Shown here in pieces: positions 1 to 13,243 of a DNA stretch of 64,000 nt. The DNA is from Salvator merianae (Eukaryota; Chordata; Lepidosauria; Squamata; Teiidae): contig QVOM02000070.1 of NCBI GenBank assembly GCA_003586115.2, forward strand, positions 558,975 to 622,974, given 5' to 3'. The notes under the pieces are model-generated. The model did no database searches. It was not told the origin of the DNA and worked only from the letters and a program-made list of their open reading frames with translations. A program made the translations under genes and the position numbers. The stretch's first letter is position 1, and every line of letters begins with the position of its first letter.

Positions 1-431
1 GCCCCTTTCTGGCACTGTGTGGATGCAGCCAAAGAAATGAGTTCCTCATGTAGAGCCCAGAAACATCAGTGGGAGCAAACTTAAGCATGAAAAATCAGAC
101 CTCTAAAAATCTCTGACCTCACAAGCTCTAGTCAGCTTTGACCCAGCAGAACATAGGCCAGTAGTAGAAGTAGCCATGGCAACTTTCAAAGAAACCTGCA
201 TGGGTATTTCAAAACCACTCAGCACTGTATATGCTGTTGGCGAGGGGCTACTATTCCCCCCTCCTTCGCTAGCAACTCTTGCAAAGAGTATATCATAATG
301 CCCCCCCAATCCTCTTTCTTTGAATTCAGGGGGGAAGGATTTCATGCCAAAATATTTGTTACCACCAAAATTGTTTGTAAATAAGGCAAAAAAAATGTAT
401 CACATCCTCTTTTCCTTCTTTTTTTCTTTAG

Positions 432-493
432 CAAGAATTGCCTTAAAACCTGAGGCGCCAAAAGGACAGCAGAAGGTAGAAGCTCCACCTAAA
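432..493 (+). CDS. Candidate internal exon A, copy 1, of an unrecognised gene
   Basis: I do not recognise the gene. The exon lies between a pyrimidine-rich acceptor (ttctttag) and a consensus donor (gtaagt). It is 62 nt, enters in phase 1 and leaves in phase 0, and reads about 20 residues rich in Lys, Pro and Glu (core LKPEAPKGQQKVEAPPK). The same exon with the same splice phases recurs at 4593, 24934, 52209 and 54589. Conservation of frame and of both splice sites across five copies is the main evidence that this is an exon rather than a chance open frame. Its partner exon B should lie upstream of the window. With phase 0 at its 3' side it can splice to B1 at 3777 or to M1 at 15689. The charged repeat-like composition suggests a disordered linker; that is inference. 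Confidence 0.45.
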
Positions 494-639
494 GTAAGTA
501 AGAAGCAGCAGTGGTGATCCAAAACCCAGAACCACCGGGGAGGTGGAACCCCAGTCAGTACCATCTTTTTTGCTCCTTGAGTTGCATTTCCAACCGTAGC
601 CTTATTCTGAATATTTTCTTTTCTTTTCACTTCTCATCA

Positions 640-880
640 AATCATTACGTGAATTTGCTTTATTTGCTTTGTTTATTTATTTATCTGTTTGTTTGTTTGT
701 TCATCTGTTTACTTCTATGCCAACCTTAAGCCAGAAGACTCTCTGAGTAGCTTACAGTATATAATCTCAGAGAAGTCCCTGGTCTCAGGCTGACAATCTA
801 AAGAGACAAGACACAAAAGGAAAAGGTTTCGTGAGGGAAGAGAGAACAATAATCCTGGAACAGGAAATGTGTATATAACA
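640..880 (-). repeat. Short interspersed repeat tail (SINE/L2-like), copy in unit 1
   Basis: On the minus strand this reads as an element ending in a TAAATAAATA-like tail, preceded by a segment about a 'noun-like' constant string: attgtaagcctgagagcag in related copies, and a stretch telling of a gcttaagggtggcacag end. The same piece sits at the same distance downstream of exon A near 25190 and 52440, and in plus orientation near 10575. It was therefore present before the blocks duplicated. The family is not assigned. Confidence 0.45.
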
Positions 881-1732
881 TCCTTCTGACAAATGGGTAG
901 TGCACAGTGTTGCCCTATTTATCTGTAATGCTACAAAAGTCAGTAGTTTTCAGTTAAGAGGAGCATTTGTACAATGGCAAGATGGGTAAAGTATCACGTC
1001 CTGTAACTTCCATCTGCAGGCATCAGTGAAGGACGGATCTGAATTCCCAGTCTAGCCTTCCATGGCAGCAGCTTTTCTAATACTTTTTCACCAGCACAGC
1101 ATCCAGTTGTCCTCTTGTTCTTCTTTGGACTTCTCCAATAAGCCTATTAAGTTCTTTATAGTTTCGTTTTTATCTCTGCCCCCTTTTCCCAACGGCCTCC
1201 CGTCCCAGCCTGGCAGACGTGCTCCAACTCATGACAGTTGCGCATCAGTTCACTTTCTTCCCTTTAACGATCAGAGTTGAGTCTTTTTCTCCTCCTTGCA
1301 CATCTCTTCCAAGACTCATTTGGCCGCTGAAGAGGAAAGGAGGATAAAAATAAGGATAAGGATATGGACAAAATTTCCAAGAGAAATAGAGAAAAGAATA
1401 TAAGGACAAGGATAGCACAATGAAAATAGCATTTTTCACGATCTCAGGGAGGCAACCATTTCCCTTTGGCTTTCCCCTGTAGAAGCAGAGCTGTGGAGAA
1501 GTTTCTCTAATGTAAAGAACAAAATTTTCCACAAGAACAAATCTTCCCATCTTTCTCTCTCACACTCTCTCATGTTCTTTCTAGGAAGTCCTCATAGATA
1601 TTATATTCTGGCATGATCCTTTTCCTGTGAAAAGTTTTCCTGCGAAAAGTTAGGAAAATCTTGTTAAAACTCTCTTTGAGACTTTTGAAATAATCCATAT
1701 TTCATCTTGAAAAACTCTCTTTGGCTGCGTTC
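881..1732. other. Intronic or intergenic paralogous DNA without a recognised gene
   Basis: No coding signal was found. The segment from about 1020 is closely paralogous to 52790-53960, where a solo LTR interrupts it. The part from about 1330, including a short ggataagg-type purine patch, is paralogous to 21715-22378, where that patch has grown to about 430 bp. The sequence around 1590-1610 is the empty counterpart of the transposon insertion at 22379. Confidence 0.6.
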
Positions 1733-3211
<1,479 letters not shown>

Positions 3212-3294
3212 ATTGTGTATGCTTTCAGGAAAAACAAATTCACATTCATTATATTAAGCTAGAATGTAATATTTCAATTCAACCAGAAAATTCA

Positions 3295-3346
3295 TTTCTT
3301 TCTTTCTTTCTTCCTTCCTTTCTTTCTTTCTTTCTTTCTTTCATTC
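3295..3346 (+). repeat. (TTTC)n microsatellite
   Basis: Tetranucleotide TTTC/TTCC repeat inside the intronic sequence that precedes exon C1. Confidence 0.9.
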
Positions 3347-3606
3347 ATTCTTGAATGTACTGAACCAGTGTCAATTTGAACCAAAACAACCCCTGGTTTA
3401 GGCGTCGGTTCAAATGCAAATTGAAGAAAGGGGGGTTGTTTAAACCATTTTGACCCATCTGGGCTGATCCAAACTGGTCCAAATGTGTTCGTTTTTGCCC
3501 TTATAAAGGACTTTTTAATTGCATTTTTTTGTGTAGAACCAGATCAAGCCTTTTCAAAGTTATGCTTGATTTGAAAAGAACTACCATCTTCAGGTTTTTA
3601 CACAAT

Positions 3607-3700
3607 TCTTCTTTCTTCCTTCCCTCCCTCCCTCCCTTCCTTCCTTCCTTCCTTCCTTCCTTCCTTCCTTCCTTCCTTTCTTTCTTTCTTTTTCTTTCAG
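3607..3700 (+). repeat. (CCTT)n/(TTTC)n tract abutting candidate exon C1
   Basis: Pure pyrimidine tract of CCTC, CCTT and TTTC units that runs directly into the acceptor-like sequence ctttcag at 3700. In the paralogous block the equivalent tract near 23700 is a short TTTA repeat. Confidence 0.85.
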
Positions 3701-3735
3701 AACAGATCATACTAGAATTTGTTTAGCTGGATTAT
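3701..3735 (+). pseudogene. Candidate exon C, copy 1, with an in-frame stop
   Basis: A 35-nt stretch between a ctttcag acceptor and a weak gtagca donor, matching the open copy C2 at 23719. In the phase that fits exon B downstream (leaving phase 0), C2 reads KDIQEFIQLDH, while this copy has a TAG after EFV. If exon C is real, this copy is broken or skipped. The weak donor makes even the existence of exon C uncertain. Confidence 0.25.
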
Positions 3736-3776
3736 GTAGCAATCAATTACATAATTGCCTTTTTTTTTTTTTACAG

Positions 3777-3819
3777 AGGATGTCTTTCACCAGGAAAAAG
3801 AACATACACTCTCTTCCTT
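3777..3819 (+). CDS. Candidate internal exon B, copy 1
   Basis: A 43-nt exon with a long T-rich acceptor (ttttttacag) and a gtatgt donor. It enters in phase 0 and leaves in phase 1, which is the phase exon A needs. It reads RMSFTRKKNIHSLP plus one base. The paralogue B2 at 23793 keeps length, both splice sites and the basic character (RIPFSKKNKLHPLP). All three frames are open in both copies, so the frame is chosen by the phase match to exon A rather than by codon evidence. It pairs with A2, 774 bp downstream. No function is assigned. Confidence 0.4.
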
Positions 3820-4592
3820 GTATGTAATATTCTCATTTTGTTAACTTCTTAATAATAATATTTTTTCAGGATTGTCCATAGTTTGGTCAACCGTGTCAGG
3901 CAGAGGTCATTCAACAGCATTCCGTGTCACAATCCCAACCTAAACTAAAGCAAAGTCAAAGGATCTTCTAGTTCAGCCTGAAGCTGTAAAGCTGTGCTTA
4001 GGCTGTACAACTATATAGATCAGAGGGATGAACGGAGATTGAACACAGCCTTCCCGTTTCAAACCGTCCAGTTTTGGAGGACAGGAAGGGCTGCAATCTG
4101 GTCTTGACCATAGTAGTGTCCTAATTTTCCGAGTGAAGGAGCAGCCTGAGACTGCCTCTGCGTGGCCAGAAAAGGCCCCTTGTGGGGAGTCCGGGAGAGC
4201 GACATCACATTGCCAGGCCTCGGGGGCTTGCAGCCCTTATCAGATACGTGGCCAGCGTCCTTGGAGGCTTCTCTTGCACGAGGGTGAAAAGTGACACCAA
4301 CGGTGCTTGCTGCCCACTTCCATTCCTGCCATCTCAATGCCTGGGTCACTTCTGCCGGATGCAGAATGGCCGACATCTTTAACCGTTTCCTCCCTGGGCC
4401 TATAATCTCATCAGGCAGAAACTTCAAAAGTTTGTGAGTCTGGACAGCTCCAGGCATGTGGAAAGTATTCCTCCCACTCGCCGTGCTGTCACCGCTCCTG
4501 TGCCCGTTTTGGGTACTACCAGAACTGCTTGTAAATAAGGGAAAAGAAAGGGGAAAAAAGAGATCACATCCTCTTTTCCTTCTTTTTTTCAG

Positions 4593-4651
4593 TAATTGAT
4601 TTGAAACCAGAAGAGCCAAAGGTAGAGGAGATGGAAGATGCTCCACCTGAA
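4593..4651 (+). CDS. Candidate internal exon A, copy 2
   Basis: A 59-nt copy of exon A (3 nt shorter than the others), with acceptor tttttttcag and donor gtaagt. It enters in phase 1, joining B1, and leaves in phase 0, fitting M1 at 15689. The residues are IDLKPEEPKVEEMEDAPPE, so it is more acidic than copy 1. This is the copy that pairs with the intact M1-R1-E1 exons and is the best candidate for the functional one. The 11-kb intron to M1 holds only mobile and unassigned DNA. Confidence 0.45.
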
Positions 4652-6078
4652 GTAAGTAGCAGTGGTGTTCCCAAACCCAGAACCACTGCTTTTTCCTCCT
4701 TGAACTGCATTTTCACCCATCGCTTTATTGTGATGTTTTTTTTCTTTTCAGTTCTGATCAAATCATTTGGGGAATTTGCTTTCTGTTTGAACTAAAGAAA
4801 GGCAAAGTGGCAAAGAAAGGCAGATACCTATTTATTTTGTAGACACACCTGGAAACCTGTCCACACACAACTGCTTCATGGTTCACTAATTCTTCCAGGG
4901 CAGTTAGAAAGGGTTGGCTGAAAGGAAAATCAGAGAGCACCGTGGTTTTCCGAGTGGGCGCCGCCTAGGGGGATTCCAAAGGCTGCTTCCAACACTTTTC
5001 CCCCTCTACAAGGGGAGAGAGGATTTCAGTTCTGCTGGAGCCCCTTCTAGGCCCTGCCAGGCCTTTACACAATATATGCATGTTGCAATGGTTCATCATC
5101 ACATGATAAAAAACACGAGCTGGAATTACATTTCCATTTGATCCTGCCTGTCTGGGCTCCAGGGAAACCCGGTGAAGAAGGACTCCCGGGAGTGTCCAGG
5201 TAAGGACATTGCGTTAGAGTGTCAGGAAAAGGCTGATCCTGCATAATGAGGTTGCATGGCCCTTTTGCTTCTTTTGCAGCTATCTCTTGGGCACCTCTAA
5301 AGCCAACTGCACCAGAAATTTAAAGCAAAGATCACTCCAGTCTTCTCTCTTGCCGTCTGCTTTTCTTTCTTCTTTCAGATTAGTTTATTGTTCGTTTAGT
5401 AAAATTTTACATACAGCCCTACTATCAGCTTACACACATATTACATAAACTGTGTCTAAACGGAACATATAAACGCAAAATAAAAACAACCAAGTAGACG
5501 ACTGCAGGAAAAGAACAGCGTTAAGGCCAAAGGCCTGATCAGAAACAAATTCTTTAAGGAGGAGATCAATCTCTCCTTCTTTCTCTCACACAGAGTCTTC
5601 CCCCAACCCCAACCATCTCACCTCCAAGGACAGGTGACTTCAGTGCTCCACCTTGGCTACCATGGCAGAGCTTATCCATGTCTACCCTGTTCTACCCTTG
5701 TGGGATATGCAGGCTCTTATATCGTAAGCACTCTACCTAGATAATTAGATTCATAGAGTGCGATCAGACAGGGCTTTTTTCAATCGCTTCTTTTAGAAAA
5801 GGCATCCCTTCTGTAGTCATTCAACACAACAGGCACTCAAACAGTAAAAAGAATAATCCTAACTCATCTTTCCAGATGTTGTTATTCCTTTACCTCAAAG
5901 TCTGGCAAGTTCCCAATCCAGGCTTCTGGGGCCCAGGACGGTCATTGGCTTGCAGCATTTGTTCCCACGCTGGGATTTTCTGTCTGAAGAAGGAACGAGT
6001 CTACCAAGCCTTTCAGACAAGGCAAGGCACATGCAGGGGTAAATTGTTTGGCATCCCTTTAAGCACGTCTGAATCCTA
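4652..6078. other. Intronic DNA, no gene recognised
   Basis: No exon-like feature with a paralogue was seen. The stretch 5745-5875 resembles the sequence that follows exon E elsewhere (18180-18310 and 46150-46260): a cagacagg-cttttc segment, then a catccct-ttag segment, then a cattcaaac-agt segment. A fragment of the M-R-E block has therefore been copied here without its exon. A possible 37-nt exon at 5163-5199 is discussed under rejected items. Confidence 0.5.
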
Positions 6079-6225
6079 GGCTGCATCCACACACAGTTAA
6101 AAATCAAAAGGCTGGGTTAACAGTGCTTGAATGCGGTCGCTGCTTCACAGTATTATCGCCCTCCCCGTTATAGGCCAGAACGTGCCCTTGCAAAAAGCCT
6201 TTTGAGTCTGCGTGTTGATGCAGCC
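6079..6225. mobile_element. Short inverted-repeat transposon (MITE)
   Basis: About 147 bp with ends GGCTGCATCCACACAC on the left and the reverse complement GGCTGCATCAACACGC on the right. No coding capacity. An end of the same type (reverse complement GGCTGCATCCACACAGTG) is at positions 1-20. The family is related in end sequence to the larger elements at 1733 and 25824. No clean target duplication is visible. Confidence 0.6.
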
Positions 6226-7120
6226 ATGGAACTGTGGAGCTGAATGGGAGGAAAAGGATCATCTAGTCCAACTCCTTGCAATGTTCAAGGAAGCAAATTA
6301 AATTGAGAAGCGACTCTGGCCAGCCCTGCTGAGGAATTCCAAGTAGCTGAAATACTGCATCAGGTGACACCCTGCAAACAGCTGTCCCTGGAAGGGCGTT
6401 GGGCTGCTTTTCCTGACCTTTCCAAACTGCTTCCTTGTAACTAGAGACCCCGAGGTGGCTTTGACAGGCAAAATGGTAAAGGTGAGACCAGGGCTGCGCC
6501 TCCTCTTTGGATGGGAGGGGGCTTCCTTTCGGGCGGGCAGGGGAGCTGCCTCCAGCCACAACCTTCGCTCTGCCTCCGTTTCGGAGAGCGGAAGTGAAGT
6601 GCCATTTCCACACCGCCTCCACGCAGGGCACAACAAGCCCCGCACAGAAGGTTCCTCCACCGGCAGTTGCACTGGCAAAGGGGCCGTCACAGTCACTGTG
6701 AGGCCACGCTGCCACCGAAAATGGAGACGCAGTGGCAGCAGGCACCTTCTTCGGACAGTGAGGGAGCCCTGGAGAGGAACGTGGCGTCACGACTCAGAAC
6801 TGAACTCGTGCAGGAACACAAACGTTCCGGTGTCACAGAGAAAGCCAACCCTTCAAACGTTTTGCTCCGGCAGCTGCAGGGGCAGTTGAAGAGCCCACAG
6901 CTTCATGAAATGGCTTCTCTGAAGCCTTGGAGAGGAGATTCTTGCAGTTGGACCCAGGGGAACTTGGCAGAAGCTTGCAGAATTGAAACTGGCCATGGCT
7001 CTGTCTCCACACATGGCATGGGATACGCCTGGGAACACTGGAAACACTGGAAAAAGTGGAAACACTGACAGCAGGATGGGTTGGCATTCCCTGGCTGTTG
7101 CACCACCCACATGGGAAGAA
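6226..7120. other. Unassigned DNA; open frames here are not supported as genes
   Basis: GC-richer stretch with overlapping open frames on both strands, none with a recognisable domain or a paralogue. From about 7050 it becomes paralogous to 27335 onward. Confidence 0.4.
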
Positions 7121-7740
7121 AATTGACATGCCAGTAGCAAATTTGCAGCAAAATTAAACTGGGCCTGTGGACGACAGCGACTCCTGCTGTTAGGACAGAG
7201 TCAGAGCGAAGCCTCCAGAGAGTAAGAGGCGACTGTGGGTCAAAGACGATCCTGCAACTGCCTCTTGCTGCCCCCGCCAGACGCTGGAGGCAATTGCGGT
7301 CTTTTGCCTACGTCTGCCTGCCGTTTCCGGGATTGTTCCTCTTGATAACACTCATATGCCAGTGAAGTGCCCGCCCGCCTCCCTCCGGTTTTTTCATGAG
7401 TTATGGTATATAGAGACAAATGTTCAAGAGGACAATCCCAGAAGCAGCAGGCAGACACAGGTCAGCATTCCCTATTCCGGGGAAATCGGCGTCTTTGCCG
7501 GATTTCCTGTAGCAGCGATGCTTCAGCATATGGCCTTGATATTCCACGACTACACTGGCATTCCTAATATAGGCCTGGGAGAACCCTGGACTTTGACCTG
7601 CTTCTGGAGTCACCCTTTAAAGACCAAACGAAAAGGAAGCGAGTGGGAAACATTTGCAGACAGCTTTAAGTCAGGTTCCTTTTCCAAACAAACCAGCCTG
7701 GCTCCAAAAATGACTTTGCTCCCTCTACAGACCAGACTGC
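7121..7740. repeat. Foldback-containing repeat, copy 1 (paralogue at 27420-28200)
   Basis: Highly similar to 27420-28200 and at the same distance downstream of exon A (about 2.5 kb) in both blocks. Inside it, gtctgcctgccg-ttccgggattgt near 7312 is the inverted match of gacaatcccagaagcagcaggcagac near 7430, so the DNA can fold into a hairpin of about 150 bp. An open frame of nearly 90 codons is shared by both copies, but the copies are similar outside the frame too, so it is not evidence of coding. Family unassigned. Confidence 0.5.
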
Positions 7741-8199
7741 GGATTGCATGTCTGACTTCAGGAGAAACACAAACCAACAGCCTTTCCTCTTGTCTTTATT
7801 TTTCAGGAAAATCTCCCTTCTTTGCCCCGGAGATCCTACATTCCCATTGTCTCTGAGGATGAAAAAAAGAGGGTTGAAAATGAAATTATTTCCCTGCGGT
7901 TTGCAATTGCAACTTCATTGAGTAGATCTGGATGGGGTTCCACTGTATGCAATGTTCCTGTGTACAGTTAAGAAGGGCGTAGATGCATGGTATGGAAAGG
8001 ATTTTAGAAATCAGCCGGCTCTGTAACGTCTGAATGCTGCAATTAGAAGTCAACCCCCTGCCCAAGCACAACAAAGACTTGTTACAGCAGGATCCTTAAG
8101 TGTGAATAAAGAAAGCAGCCACCTTTCATTTTCTAGGAGAGGGCAAGGACTAAAATGCATGCACCTGCACCTGGACTACCACCAGATGTGAGATGAACC

Positions 8200-8480
8200 G
8201 GGTGATCCCCTTTGGCACTGCACTGGGATTGCCAGATGTGGTCACTCATGGTGCCAACTTCATATGGTTTTCGGCACCTGGTTAAAACGTCCCTCTTCAG
8301 CCGGCCCTTTGGTCCCTAGTTCCTGTGCTGGGGAGGGAGGGAGGGAGGGAGGGAGGGGGGTTGGGCAGGTTATATTTCAAACCATGTTTTACGAATCGTG
8401 TTACCATATGTTGTGAGCCAGCCTGGGACATCCAGGAGAAGGGCAGGATACAAATGTTATAAATAAGTCAAATAAATCCC
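8200..8480 (+). repeat. L2-like 3' tail with (GGGA)n patch
   Basis: The sequence has the layout of a LINE 3' tail: a segment about a gcacctggttaaaacg-type reading, a ggga repeat at 8331-8358, then gagccagcctgggaca and a TAAATAAGTCAAATAAAT end. Unassigned at family level. Confidence 0.35.
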
Positions 8481-9396
8481 AGTGCGAGAAAGCACACTGC
8501 AAGGCTACAAGGGAAGTCCACTAATGACACCCAGGTTCCCATAATAGCCCTGCTTGCCTGCATGTCTTTGATTTGGGAACAAAACAGCCTCAGTGGACGC
8601 TTCTGGTCCTTCTGCGCAGACTTCTATGTGTGTTGCAATAGGGTCAGGCAGGGAGCATGATGTCTCCATTCTTCTGCATGGCAATGGCAGGTGTCAATAG
8701 GTCCATTTTGGGGTGCAGCGTCTGCCCCCGAAGCAAGCTAGGGGCCTGATGGGACAGTGGCATGCAGTCACCACACCCTTGCGGCCATTTCTGCACAGCC
8801 CTTTTGGACTGTGCAGATGCAGCCATGCATACGGAAGAAGAACCACATAGATTCCCTGGAGGTCCAGAGAGCCAGTCCTGCCCAGGAAAGCTGCTCCCAA
8901 TGCAGGCTCCAGGGCTCTCTCCAGACAGCAAGACGAGGCCAAATATGAACAAGGTCCTGCAATTGCAGCAAGGTTCTTCTGCAGGAATAGAAACATCAAG
9001 ACAGCTCGGAGTTCCACACTTGAAAAATCCACACTTTTTGTTGCCAAGGCCCATTCAATGATCTGAAACAACATTAGAGCTACGATTCTGCAAATTGGCC
9101 ATTTATAACATGAAATAACACTCTTTTCAGCTACAGAGGCAAAATAACACTCAGATTTTGGGAAGTTGCATTTTGTGTATACTCAGGTTGTCTGTGCCTC
9201 ATCTTAAATTTATTTGAATGAAGTGTGAGAAATATGCAAAAATAGAAGAAATCAGGAGGTGGCCAAATACTTTTTAATGGCACTGCATGTCCATCAAAGC
9301 CGGGATCTTCCTCACAGTGACGATCTCTTCCAAATTCTGAAGAAAGAACATCTCAATGGACTCTGAATGGACCCCCTAACATTTTCTGATGGTGAT
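8481..9396. other. Unassigned DNA
   Basis: No gene or well-bounded repeat was recognised. A gcagatgcagcc motif near 8815 resembles the MITE ends seen at 1-20 and 6079, which hints at a degraded inverted-repeat element. Confidence 0.35.
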
Positions 9397-10233
9397 CCTC
9401 TAATTACTTTCAATCAACATTAATGGACCTAGCAACCCTTCCAAGGGGAAGAAAGTCTCTACAAAAATAAGGAGAAATCTGATATCATTGCTTTACAAGA
9501 AATTAATATTACATCATCTTGATTTAGCTGGTCATGATATAAATTTCATTGCAGCGATGAAAGAGGTAGTTTCAACCTTGACTACTAACATCAAAGAAGT
9601 GCAAGAAACAGCTTCATTAGCTTTAGATACAACAACATCTAATGCCTCCAAATATTTCAAATATGCAGCATAATATAAAACATTTCAAGATCAAACTACA
9701 GAACTGCAGAACCGCTCTAGACAACATCATATTCGCCTACGTGGTATTAAAGAACAATTGGAAGGGTCAAACATGATCCAATTTTTGGTAGATTAGTGGT
9801 CAAAAATTATACTAAATGCACATATCACATTCCAAGATGTTGCTAGGGCTCATAGAAGTCAGTGTGCAAAATATGATTTACAGAAATTTCCAAGAGATAT
9901 TATTGTTGCATTTGAAAATCTTTCCATTAAAGCGAAGGTCTTAATGGCTCTGAGAAATCATCCTGATCTTACACTGACAGGTCAGAAGCTTATACCTCTG
10001 CAAGATATTGCTCCAGAAACACTACGACTCAGGAGGAAATTTCACGCATATGTTTCAAATTATAGATTCCGTTGGGGTTCTCCATGTCCAATCAATATTA
10101 ATTATAACAGTAATCAACTCAAGGCGACCACCACAGAACTTGCTGAAATTATTTTGAAGACCCTCAACCTGAGTTTACCATGTGAACCAATAAAAAAACT
10201 CTCCATTAACATTACCAACATCCTTCAAGAATA
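9397..10233 (+). mobile_element. Rearranged L1-clade LINE fragment (ORF1 with a piece of ORF2 start)
   Basis: Translation from about 9690 to 10233 reads like an L1-type ORF1 protein. It has a linker with NRSRQHHIRLRGIKEQ, then a VARAHR motif, then a C-terminal domain with LAPETLRLRRKF-like wording (here IAPETLRLRRKFHAY). One in-frame stop lies near 9796. Just upstream, 9403-9510 reads like the start of an L1 ORF2 endonuclease (FNINGPSNP, then ALQEIN-like). ORF2 sequence lying before ORF1 sequence means the fragment is rearranged. Not functional. Confidence 0.6.
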
Positions 10234-11414
10234 ATACCTCATGGAAATAATTACCCCAATGAGCAGTACAAGAAAGACAACTAAGAGCAACTGTCCCTAT
10301 AGTAAAAAAAGAAAAAGAAAGGAAAACATGCACAAGCAAACAAGAAAGAAATACTGTTTCAATATTATAACTAATTTATAAACATTATGCTTTATATATC
10401 TACTATTATTAATATTTTCAATAAAAATTATTAATATAGAAATATAGAATATATATAATTTGACTTTTAATACTGTTTAGTGTTACATTATAAAGGTATA
10501 ACGTATAATTATATCTTATTATAATTATATAATGCCCCTCTCCCCCCCAGACCCTTTTCCTTTTGCATCTTGTCCCTTTAAATTGTAAGCCTGAGAGCAG
10601 ACACTTGTCTGGGATTATATACTGTAAGCCACTCAGGGACTCTTCTGGCTTAAGAGTGGCACAGAAATAAACAAATAAATAAATTGCAGCTAGGAGTTTA
10701 TATGTACATTAAGGTTTTTTCTTCTTTTTGGAGGAAAATGAACCATATCTGATTTTGCAATTTAATTCTTTTTACATGTTCCAAACGTAAATAAACTGAA
10801 GTTTTACACTTTTTTTCTGATGCAATTGCTCTTTAATGTTTATCAGTTCTTGATATTGGAAGAGAGGAAAGGAGGGAGAGAAGTATATTGATTCATTGAT
10901 AAGACAATATCACTTGCAGTTTACAAAACCGCTAGTAGGAAATAACGTAAAGTTAGTAAAACAGATTAACATAAAATGACAGAATTAGGTTACCAGCTAA
11001 AATGGCACAGGACAAGTGAATTCCATTATCCCTTGTACAGCAGACTCCACAAGTATGAAGATATGCCCTTGCTTTAAAGGCAAATAATGCAACTTGACTT
11101 GTTAATGACCAGTCTTCCCCTGAAGAAAGGAATGCATTTTCGACTGTAACCCCTCAAAGACTTTGCTCTTCAATCAGATGTTCATCTCTAAAACCTGCAA
11201 ATATCTGACATTCACATGGATCTACCAGGTCTTCACTACAACCACAACAAGGCGCCATTTAAGTCTACTCCAGGAAGTCCTTTCACTAGAGAAAGTGAAA
11301 GCTAGAGAAACTTCTCAGATGGCCACCCAATTGGAAATCACACCATTTTCCCTGATCATGGACGTTGCCTATCTAATTTTTAAAAATACATATATCCCAA
11401 AGATCCAAGGTGGG
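10234..11414. other. AT-rich unassigned DNA with a SINE/L2-like tail at 10575-10690
   Basis: The tail at 10575-10690 is on the plus strand (attgtaagcctgagagcag, then gtggcacagaaataaac with an AAATAAAT end). It matches the minus-strand copies at 640, 25190 and 52440. The rest is AT-rich with no exon-like feature seen. Confidence 0.45.
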
Positions 11415-11760
11415 GAACACGAATGCGATCAGCGGGCCTACCCCATCGTGCAGGCCTGATTGGGCCAGTGACACCCCAATCACAAGCCTGCACTGCACCC
11501 CATCCAACATTCCGGTGCAAATGGAACTGGTGTAGTCCAATCAGGGCTTTGCGCAGCCCAATCACACAGTCCCAATCGGGTCATTGGTGGGCCTGGTTGG
11601 AGCATTGTGCAGGCCCGACTGAGCCGATTGCCCAGTTGCACAGGCACAATCAGTACAATGCTCCAGCCTAGATGCTGCTCCACCACGTAGGTGAGACTCA
11701 ATGGTACCCAACAACGACAGTGCCTGGCTTCCATCTTGACAAGCAGAGTGGCCCGTCAAA
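11415..11760. repeat. Degenerate MITE interior
   Basis: A GC-rich stretch with a gattgggccagtgac-type motif followed by ctgcaccccatcca and a ttccggtgc motif. It resembles the interior of the complete MITE at 56503-57179 and its fragments at 46255-46440 and 48140-48310. The ends are not recognisable here. Confidence 0.4.
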
Positions 11761-12600
11761 GACAGGCATAGTTGCCAAGGAGACAGTTAGGTTTCCTCCA
11801 GCAGCAGTGGTGTGTCAGCTGCTGATGAGTAGGAAAAAGAGCTCTTAGAATTCTTTCTTCCACTCTGCCTTTTGAACGCCGTAAGGAGTGCTTATGGCAG
11901 CGTGGTGGCAGTACCTGGCACCATACAAGTGCCATGCGGTCCCGCCTAATTTCAGACTGTTTATGTGTGTGCGTGCACACACAAATAGGTATTATATGAC
12001 AGGGATGATAAACTTCAGATCCTTCAAGTATTATAGGACTACAGCTCCCATCAGTCCCAGCTGGCATAACCAGTAACAAGAGCGGTTGGCAATAAATACT
12101 TAACAGCTTCACCTTCCCAATTCCTGACCCAATCAGGGCCACAAGATGGGGGAGGCCCATTGATCCCATAACATTATCCCAGAAAATTTTGAGCAAAGAG
12201 TGCGTGGGGGGAGGAAAGAATACAACAATATATTTATTGAAAGGCTTTTCTAAGGAAATCATCCACAGAGAAACAATTCGCTCTTCCCTGTTTACAAAAG
12301 AAACCAAGCAGCAATAGAAATAGGTACGATGGCAGAGCACACTGCATCTTCATTGGCCAATCAACATGGAGAGAGAACGAGGTGTCCCCTTTAACACCAC
12401 GCTCCTCCCCTGCTATGGTGAACTCTTCCATCCTCTCCCATGTACATGCACAGGGCCCAGCCTGCTGCCACCACCGTTGCCCTTGAGGGGACTTAAGCAG
12501 TTGCCTTGGAGATGGTTGCATTTTCCATTACAGGGCAACGGGAGCCCCCTGGGAGTGGGAGAAGCCCTCCTTCTCACTTGTCAATCAGTGCCAGGGAATT
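11761..12600. other. Unassigned DNA
   Basis: No gene recognised; overlapping open frames on both strands lack domains and paralogues. Confidence 0.35.
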
Positions 12601-13103
12601 CCCAGCCACCATTTGGTGAGTGGGGAGGCTTACTCCTCCTCCCCCTGAATCAGCTGTCATTTTGAGATTGGAATGGAGTCTCAACATCACTAGTGATCCT
12701 GCCAAAAGGAGGAAGAAACAAGCCTCCCCACCCATCAAATGGCAGCTGGGCACTCCCTCACCACCATTTGACAGGCAGTTCAAGAGCGGACAGCATATTT
12801 GCATTAAAGACATGTGGTTGTTCCTTTGTAATGCAAAGGGGGGGGGGTAAGGTACTTTGCTTACAGTGCCCTCCTCTTCCCATCTGGATTCGTCCATGGA
12901 CCTGGCATATGGCCAGCAGGGGTTTTATCTTGTGCTGGTATTGCTCCCAAAGAGACCACTGGAGAACATGATTTCCAACAAGGACAGTGGATCTTGCCTG
13001 CAGATGTTGCCCACAGACCAACCTGAGCACCCAGGGTACCCTCAGAGCAGCTTCTACTGCTTTCCAGTTATGTTGCCTGAACAGCCAAGGGGACGGGAGG
13101 CAA

Positions 13104-13243
13104 CTGCATCTCTTTCTGCACTGGGCCTTATTCCAGATGATGTCCCAGAATAGGGATCTGCCGTCTACATGCTGGTGCAGATTATAGCAGGCCCTGCCTG
13201 GGATATAATCCAGAATAAGGCCCAGTGCCGAAAGGGCCGAGGT
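13104..13243. mobile_element. Foldback MITE remnant
   Basis: Inverted ends: ttctgcactgggccttatt on the left, and on the right a segment whose inverse reads ggccctttcggcactggg then ccttattctgg. Copies lie at about 42645-42776, and a right-hand end is at 33466-33511. A third copy is split by another MITE at 56503. No coding capacity. Confidence 0.55.

Noticed and set aside
5163..5199. Possible 37-nt exon (gggctccag acceptor, gtaagg donor)
   Set aside because: Single copy, with no paralogue. Its phases do not lead into exon M.
6263..7068. Overlapping open frames of 130-175 codons on both strands
   Set aside because: GC-rich stretch open in several frames at once; no motif, and not conserved in the paralogous block.
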